Both the position numbers and the translations under genes were made by a program. DNA of 64,000 nt from Actinomycetota bacterium (lineage in GTDB: Bacteria; Actinomycetota; Actinomycetes; S36-B12; UBA5976): positions 65,236 to 129,235 of the forward strand of contig RFTJ01000003.1 of assembly GCA_009923495.1 (NCBI GenBank), written 5' to 3'. Below, in pieces: positions 59,021-64,000 of the stretch (positions are counted from its first letter, which is position 1; each line of letters begins with the position of its first letter). The notes below the pieces were generated by a model that was given only the letters and a program-made list of their open reading frames with translations, made no database searches and was not told the origin of the DNA.

Positions 59021-59896
59021 TTAACCTAAGCCACTTGCTTTCTCGCGCCGAGTTAAACCGAGTTTGATCAAAGCGTTATCGCTCTCGATTGTTCCTGGTT
59101 TAGCAGCATCAGCACGAACTGCGGGACAAGCTGCCTCGAAAGGACAGTATTCACATAATTTTCCAGTTCGAGCTTCCCAGGCACTAGCAGCCAATGCTGT
59201 TTCACTTTCACCACGCATTTTTGCTAGAGATTCACCCATTTGCTCAGCGATAGTGAAATCTACTGGACGGTTTTCAATGTGCTTTGCGTTAAGAAAAATC
59301 AGTTCGACTTGGTCGATGTCGATATCATGTTGAATTTTGAAAGCCAAGGCATATAAATAAGGTTGCTTTAACTTGTCATCCATAAAGCGTCCTGGGTTCT
59401 TTCCAGTCTTATAGTCGGTGACTCGATTAACCCCATCTACGGTGAATCGGTCGACCTTGCCAAAAAACTTGACACCATTTATGTCAACTTCGAGCTCCAT
59501 TTCAAGGTGCTCAGGTTGAACCACTAATTCGGCTGGGCTTTCTAGCGCGAAGAGATTCTCGATTGCTTCCTTTACGCTTGCTTTCATCGAATTGTCATTC
59601 GCAAATTTTGCATAGTCTGGTAGGCGCAGTAACCGCGGTCCATGCTCACGAAGTAACTCAAGAGCTTTCTCTACAGTTCGCTCTTCACTTGGCAAGCGAT
59701 ATAGATGCTCAATAACTTCATGCGCAATTGAACCACCTACAAGTGCTGAAGTCTGTGGTTCGCTCCAACCGCCTAAATAGCTGAAGTAATAGCGCAGTCC
59801 ACACTGATTAAATTTTGCTAACTGCGAATAGGAAACTCGTGGTGGCAACTGCGCACCATCTGATTGGATTACTTCAACACGCATCGATTTAGTCAC
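59021..59896 (-). CDS. RecB-family PD-(D/E)XK nuclease with likely 4Fe-4S cysteines
   Basis: 291 residues. The nuclease core shows GGSIAHEVIEHLY (motif I His), KVDRF (Asp), VTDYKTGK (D-x-K active site) near residue 170, and QPYLYAL (QxxxY). Cys32 (FNQCGLRYYF) plus the C-terminal CEYCPFEAAC give the C...CxxCx5C pattern of AddB/Cas4-type iron-sulfur nucleases. There is no helicase or CRISPR gene nearby, so it is a stand-alone RecB-like exonuclease, a type common in actinobacteria. GTG start at 59896; the in-frame ATG at 59884 is an alternative. Confidence 0.85.
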   Translation of the reverse strand: MTKSMRVEVIQSDGAQLPPRVSYSQLAKFNQCGLRYYFSYLGGWSEPQTSALVGGSIAHEVIEHLYRLPSEERTVEKALELLREHGPRLLRLPDYAKFANDNSMKASVKEAIENLFALESPAELVVQPEHLEMELEVDINGVKFFGKVDRFTVDGVNRVTDYKTGKNPGRFMDDKLKQPYLYALAFKIQHDIDIDQVELIFLNAKHIENRPVDFTIAEQMGESLAKMRGESETALAASAWEARTGKLCEYCPFEAACPAVRADAAKPGTIESDNALIKLGLTRREKASGLG

Positions 59897-59973
59897 AGGA
59901 TTCTCAGTTCTATTGTGGTGCTACCACGGTACACCGCGAGTGGGACAATCGTGCGTAAGTTTGCAGTTTCTGA

Positions 59974-60201
59974 TTACTCTTGGGATCTTTGCTCAGTAGG
60001 GTAACAACCTGAGTCAGTAAAGCCAGCTGCTCGATGAGCACCATCACAAAATGGTTTATTTTCTGAATGACCACAACGGCACAGAAAGACTGCTTCTTCG
60101 TTGCTGATAACCACCCCGTCGGCACCGACGATAGTTGCACCACGAACCTGTAGCGAACCGTTGGCCTTGATGGTAATCGTTGCTTTTTCTTGCTTTGTCA
60201 T
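59974..60201 (-). CDS. CDGSH iron-sulfur domain protein
   Basis: 75 residues from the ATG at 60201 (GAAGGGA just upstream). The C-terminal half is the 2Fe-2S CDGSH motif FLCRCGHSENKPFCDGAH, with three Cys and one His ligand. The N-terminal half (ATITIKANGSLQVRG) is a short beta region. A small soluble redox or Fe-S protein; electron partner unknown. Lies between the nuclease and menD, about 65 bp from menD. Confidence 0.93.
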   Translation of the reverse strand: MTKQEKATITIKANGSLQVRGATIVGADGVVISNEEAVFLCRCGHSENKPFCDGAHRAAGFTDSGCYPTEQRSQE

Positions 60202-60266
60202 AATTGTCCCTTCGTCAAGTCTGCCAAATTGCGCAGACAAGGCTGACTTTACGACAGATTTCCTAG

Positions 60267-61919
60267 CTACGCAGAAGTTGCAAGAGCAGCGGTAATCTCA
60301 GCCTGAATTTTTGTTATCAGGTAATTTTCCAAGTTGCGATTTCCAGTTAAACAAACAATTATGTGCACACCCGGAATATTTTTCGTACGCGTGATCGCGC
60401 CATCTAATTCCAGTTGAGTTGTCACCCGAGAACTGGCAAAACCAAAACTCTCAGCAATCTGCCAAAGGTCTTTGCCGTGCGGGGTTGCGAATGCTTTCTC
60501 GAAATAACGTGAATAGTCGCTCCCCCCTTGTTCGAGTTGGCTAAAGATTCCACCACCATCGTTATCAAGCACGACAATAGTTAAGTTTGGTTCGTCGCTG
60601 CCCATTGGAACTGCGAGTGCACCAATGTTATGTAAGAACGCAACATCACCAATCAACAAGTAAGTGCGCCCACTTCCACCCAGAGCAAGACCCCAAGCTG
60701 TGGAGATTAGACCATCAATGCCATTTGCACCGCGATTACCAAAAACGCGTAAACCTGATCGAGCCTTCGCATAGCTTTCAATGTGCCGCACTGGCCAGGA
60801 CGCAGCAACCATAAGTTGGTCTTGATCTTCTGCCACATGCCAAATTCGGCTGGCCGCCGCTGGTCCCGTAAGTGTCTGTGCCGACAACTGATTCGCAATG
60901 ATTTGATGTGCTAATGAATCTGCTTTTTGCCAGGTCGCCAACCATCCCGAATCTACAGTGTTGTCCGCACTTGGAATTGCAGCTAAGACTCGACTCACAG
61001 TTTGCACTGGATCGGGAGTGTCTGGACCGTTACCTGCAAGATGAATTGCGATGTGCTCTGGAACTTGACCCAGTAAGTGCAGTATCGGGCGCGATAAGCC
61101 GACTGTGCCAACTGTGATTATGCAGTCGGGTTTAGGCAATTGGCCTGATGCAACTAACAGAACGCCGTGCGCTATCGCATTTTTCGAAGCATGAAGATTT
61201 GCGGATGGCTCGTGGATAATTGGCCAACCTAGTTGCTCGGATAATCCGGCGACTTGCGCCACTGCACCGGAATCGGAAATGTCCCCGGCAATGATCAGGC
61301 CACGACTTGGCAATTGGATTTGTTCTCGCTGAACAACCGGTGCAGCAGGTTTGGCTTTGACCACAGCAGATGGTGTCCACTCCAAGTTGTCACCACTTGG
61401 AACTAGCGGTAATTCAAATTGCAGATTTAGCTGAACTGGACCGTTATGTACTGCCTGGGCTAAGTCAAGAATCTCTTGAAACCGACTCTCAGAGAAATCG
61501 GCGCTAGAAGTGTCATAGTTAGCTTTTACATACGAGCCAAAAATATTAGATTGATCAATTGTTTGTGGAGCGCTTTTTCCTCGAGCAGAAATCGGTCGAT
61601 CTGCACTGAGAACCACAATTGGAATACCAGACTGAAATGCTTCAACTATTGCAGGAAGTAGATTCGCAACTGCGCTTCCAGATGTGACCAAAACTGGAAC
61701 TAAGTTTTTGGTAACTTTAGCCAAGCCTAAAGCTAGAAACCCAGCATCTCGCTCATCGATCCGAACGTGCACCTTGATTAAACCAGCATTCTCTGCCTGT
61801 AATAACGCAATTGCTAGTGGTGCGCTACGTGAGCCTGGCGCGAGCACGGCATGTTCTACGCCACTTGCCAATAATTTTTGTACAACTGCTCGTGCCGTTG
61901 CTGTTGATTTATCTAACAT
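60267..61919 (-). CDS. menD: SEPHCHC synthase (MenD)
   Basis: ThDP-dependent enzyme joining isochorismate and 2-oxoglutarate in menaquinone synthesis, 550 residues. VLAPGSRSAPLAIAL and RIDERDAGFLALGLAK in the N-terminal ThDP domain (conserved Glu in DERDA), GNRGANGIDGLIST, and the ThDP/Mg motif GDVAFLHNIGAL...NDGGGIFS. Overlaps menC by seven bases. Confidence 0.96.
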   Translation of the reverse strand: MLDKSTATARAVVQKLLASGVEHAVLAPGSRSAPLAIALLQAENAGLIKVHVRIDERDAGFLALGLAKVTKNLVPVLVTSGSAVANLLPAIVEAFQSGIPIVVLSADRPISARGKSAPQTIDQSNIFGSYVKANYDTSSADFSESRFQEILDLAQAVHNGPVQLNLQFELPLVPSGDNLEWTPSAVVKAKPAAPVVQREQIQLPSRGLIIAGDISDSGAVAQVAGLSEQLGWPIIHEPSANLHASKNAIAHGVLLVASGQLPKPDCIITVGTVGLSRPILHLLGQVPEHIAIHLAGNGPDTPDPVQTVSRVLAAIPSADNTVDSGWLATWQKADSLAHQIIANQLSAQTLTGPAAASRIWHVAEDQDQLMVAASWPVRHIESYAKARSGLRVFGNRGANGIDGLISTAWGLALGGSGRTYLLIGDVAFLHNIGALAVPMGSDEPNLTIVVLDNDGGGIFSQLEQGGSDYSRYFEKAFATPHGKDLWQIAESFGFASSRVTTQLELDGAITRTKNIPGVHIIVCLTGNRNLENYLITKIQAEITAALATSA

Positions 61920-62953
61920 GACAGAACCGCATGTTTAACTTCTGGCGCTACTAGATGTTGGGCGCTGGCATACCAGGCTCGGACTATTCGCTCACGCCAG
62001 ACTTCTCTGGTTTCCTCGCTTGTCAATGCGTGCGCGACCGCCAAACAATCAGGTTCAGGTGGCGTGCGGACTACGGACATAGCTCCATTCTCGGGCAACT
62101 CTGTAATGTGCACTAAATCAAGAGCAAGAAGCGTACCGGTACCCACACCGCAAGCGCCGTAAAGTTCAGTAGCGCTGCCGGCCAAAAACAGTGAACTAGC
62201 TAAGCCAACAGAGGTATCCATACTTCCACTTACGACCACCGGTAAATCAATTCGGTCGATCAACCGAAGGCTCTGCACTACCCCACCTAGCGGTAAAGAC
62301 TTTACGATGATCAAATCTGCTGCATCTCGAATCGCCAACAAATCAAGGTCGCTGGAAAGCCGTAAGCCTTCGTCAATTGCAATTGGAATATCAATCACTT
62401 TGCGTAATTCGGTTAACTCAGCAAGGGTGGTACATGGTTGCTCCACATATTCCAATCCGTTCGCAGCATCGACAAGTAGTCGCAGATCATGAATTGCCTG
62501 ATCGGTAGTCCAAGCGCCGTTTACATCGAGCCGAATTTTTCCATTGGCGATTTGGTTCGCGGAAAGTGCACTTCGAACTGCTCGAACCCGAGCAATGTCA
62601 TCTGCCAGGTTTTGACCCGCTTGGGCAACCTTAACTTTTATTGTCGAAATTCCGCTGCGCTTAACAGCTTTTTCAACCAGCTCATATGCGGTCATCTCAT
62701 CAGTTGCCGGGATGATTGCATTAACTGGAACTTCGGTTCGCTGGAGCTTGGGTAGCGTACCAAAAGCTAGCTCGAGTGCGCCAGCTAGCCATCGGCCAGC
62801 AATCTCATCGTCATAATCCAGAAACGGTGCGAACTCGCCCCAACCATTCGGTCCCTTGATAAGAGCGCCTTGTCGATTCTGAAGTGAACGAAACTGGATA
62901 CTTAGGGGCACGGAAAAAGCCACGGCATCGTTGGCTAAGGACTCAATGGACAC
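61913..62953 (-). CDS. menC: o-Succinylbenzoate synthase
   Basis: Enolase-superfamily dehydratase making o-succinylbenzoate, 346 residues. Lys of the KVKVAQAG strand, metal ligands in RLDVNGAW (Asp), VEQPC (Glu) and AIDEGL (Asp), and the second Lys in IVKSLPLGG form the canonical active site. Seventeen bases after menB; overlaps menD by seven bases. Confidence 0.93.
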   Translation of the reverse strand: MSIESLANDAVAFSVPLSIQFRSLQNRQGALIKGPNGWGEFAPFLDYDDEIAGRWLAGALELAFGTLPKLQRTEVPVNAIIPATDEMTAYELVEKAVKRSGISTIKVKVAQAGQNLADDIARVRAVRSALSANQIANGKIRLDVNGAWTTDQAIHDLRLLVDAANGLEYVEQPCTTLAELTELRKVIDIPIAIDEGLRLSSDLDLLAIRDAADLIIVKSLPLGGVVQSLRLIDRIDLPVVVSGSMDTSVGLASSLFLAGSATELYGACGVGTGTLLALDLVHITELPENGAMSVVRTPPEPDCLAVAHALTSEETREVWRERIVRAWYASAQHLVAPEVKHAVLSC

Positions 62954-62969
62954 TTACTGAACCTAAATA

Positions 62970-63902
62970 TCAAGGACGTTTTGGAAAACGATCGAAATCT
63001 GGTTTGCGCTTTTCTTTGTAGGCGTTGCGGCCTTCTTGTGCTTCTTCGGTCATGTAAAACAAAAGTGTGGCATCGCCAGCAAGTTGTTGCACCCCGGCTA
63101 AACCATCATCAACCGCGTTGTGACTTGCCTTCAACATCCGAAGTGCAAGTGGGGACATATCTAAAATTTCGCGACACCACTTGATGGTTTCCAGTTCCAG
63201 ATCTTCGACTGGGACTACCTGATTAACTAGTCCCCAGTCGTAGGCTTGCTCAGCTCCGTACTGTCGACACAAGTACCAAACTTCACGCGAACGCTTTTGG
63301 CCGATGTGTTTAGCTAACAATCCAGAGCCGTAGCCACCATCGAACGATCCAACTTTTGGTCCAGTCTGACCAAAGCGGGCATTGCTAGCTGCAATTGATA
63401 GATCACAAACGACATGTAAAACATGTCCGCCACCAATTGCATAGCCGGCCACCATCGCGATTACGGGCTTTGGAATTCGGCGAATTGCAATCTGCAAATC
63501 CAGGACATTAAGTCGCCCTACACCCGCTTGGGCTACCGCATCGTCTCCGATGTAGCCATCGTCGCCACGGATGCTTTGGTCGCCACCGCTGCAGAAAGCC
63601 AAGTCGCCTTGGCCAGTTAAAATCACGACGCCAATTTTTGGGTCATCACGAACAATTTCAAAAGCGTGAATTAACTCAGTTACTGTCTGGGGTCGGAAAG
63701 CATTTCGCTTGCCCGGACGATTGATTGTGATTTTTGCAATACCTGCATCAGATCCAGTGGAGGCTTCTAATTTGATGTCCGAGTATTCACCGATGTTTTC
63801 CCAGTCACAGGCAGGTTTCGTAGATGAGTGTGCTGGATTGACCAATGCAGGACTATCTGGTGGTGCAATCGGTGGTAATGGGTATTTGTTGCGAGTATCC
63901 AT
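62970..63902 (-). CDS. menB: 1,4-Dihydroxy-2-naphthoyl-CoA synthase
   Basis: Crotonase-fold ring-closing enzyme of menaquinone synthesis, 310 residues. [14 protein letters not shown], the oxyanion-hole segments FCSGGDQ and [24 protein letters not shown] with the bicarbonate/Asp region, and the C-terminal [15 protein letters not shown] closing motif. The ~35-residue N-terminal extension is common in actinobacterial MenB. AAGG sits seven bases before the ATG. Confidence 0.97.
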   Translation of the reverse strand: MDTRNKYPLPPIAPPDSPALVNPAHSSTKPACDWENIGEYSDIKLEASTGSDAGIAKITINRPGKRNAFRPQTVTELIHAFEIVRDDPKIGVVILTGQGDLAFCSGGDQSIRGDDGYIGDDAVAQAGVGRLNVLDLQIAIRRIPKPVIAMVAGYAIGGGHVLHVVCDLSIAASNARFGQTGPKVGSFDGGYGSGLLAKHIGQKRSREVWYLCRQYGAEQAYDWGLVNQVVPVEDLELETIKWCREILDMSPLALRMLKASHNAVDDGLAGVQQLAGDATLLFYMTEEAQEGRNAYKEKRKPDFDRFPKRP

Positions 63903-63950
63903 GGCATACCTTGAATTTTTTTAGTTGCTTCTCGCTCTAGGCTAGTCTCA

Positions 63951-64000
63951 ATGACAACTTCTGACACATTCAGCAATAGCCCTAGCTATTCCACACTGGA
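63951..64000 (+). CDS. Possible start of a plus-strand gene running off the window
   Basis: An ATG at 63951 opens a frame with no stop over the last 50 bases (MTTSDTFSNSPS...). It is divergent from menB with a 48-bp gap, as expected if another gene starts here. No ribosome site is visible. Too short to identify. Confidence 0.25.
   Translation, partial: MTTSDTFSNSPSYSTL

Noticed and set aside
59021-59896. Cas4 of a CRISPR system
   Set aside because: No repeat-spacer array or other cas gene is present in the window.

Overview
The window reads as a chromosomal segment of a low- to mid-GC, streamlined actinobacterium. Actinobacterial markers are a WhiB-family regulator (29774-30070), a groES/groEL pair whose GroEL has a His-rich tail (GroEL1 type), GuaB3 beside GuaB, DUF3017-, DUF6350- and DUF6912-like proteins, a HadA/HadB pair beside rpmG and tRNA-Thr/tRNA-Met, and a full nuoA-N operon followed by a polyprenyl diphosphate synthase. 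The AT-rich composition, very short intergenic gaps, many ATGA overlaps and convergent genes that meet at TAATTA would suit the freshwater/aquatic small-genome actinobacteria (for example Nanopelagicales-like), but that placement is inference. There is no sign of prophage, insertion sequence or CRISPR.

Layout from left to right. 1-6222: peptide ABC transporter, transcribed leftwards as dppC-dppA-dppB-dppD-dppF, with strong hairpins on both sides of the binding-protein gene. 6481-11438: MFS transporter, HAD phosphatase, trpS, CBS-domain membrane protein, exonuclease III. 11442-20498: central metabolism (icd, mdh, purH, purN, sucD, sucC) with three membrane proteins between them. 20687-23923: M23 peptidase (+) and PcrA helicase. 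24010-28601: guanine nucleotide operon guaB-guaB3-guaA plus a small membrane protein. 28661-30123: a MerR/B12-domain regulator with CarH-like motifs, divergent from whiB, then a strong bidirectional terminator. 30130-32165: groES-groEL under two CIRCE operators. 32175-34854: DUF6912, murB, hadB, hadA, rpmG, tRNA-Met, tRNA-Thr. 35018-37110: DUF4956 and VTC-domain proteins (+) meeting a secreted lamin-tail protein (-). 37238-39208: tRNA-Tyr, yajQ (+) and a small second NuoB-NuoC-NuoI set. 39325-40251: an unusual secreted Lys/Cys-rich protein. 40377-57223: polyprenyl synthase, nuoN to nuoA, and the menaquinone methyltransferase, all on the minus strand, with a Rex-like operator upstream of nuoA. 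57311-63902: menF (+), then a small membrane protein, a RecB-like nuclease, a CDGSH protein, menD, menC and menB (-).

The genes outline an aerobic, menaquinone-based respiratory heterotroph. Peptides come in through Dpp; the TCA enzymes (Icd, Mdh, SucCD) yield reducing power; complex I passes electrons to menaquinone, whose ring (MenF, D, C, B), side chain (polyprenyl synthase) and final methylation (MenG/UbiE) are largely encoded here. MenE, MenH and MenA are not seen.

The points most worth a second look are the stand-alone NuoB/C/I paralogues without NuoD, the CarH-like B12 regulator next to whiB and the gua operon, the DUF4956-VTC-lamin-tail cluster, the secreted Lys/Cys-repeat protein, the Rex-like box before nuoA, the tandem CIRCE promoter, and an LDH-like malate dehydrogenase in an actinobacterial mdh locus.
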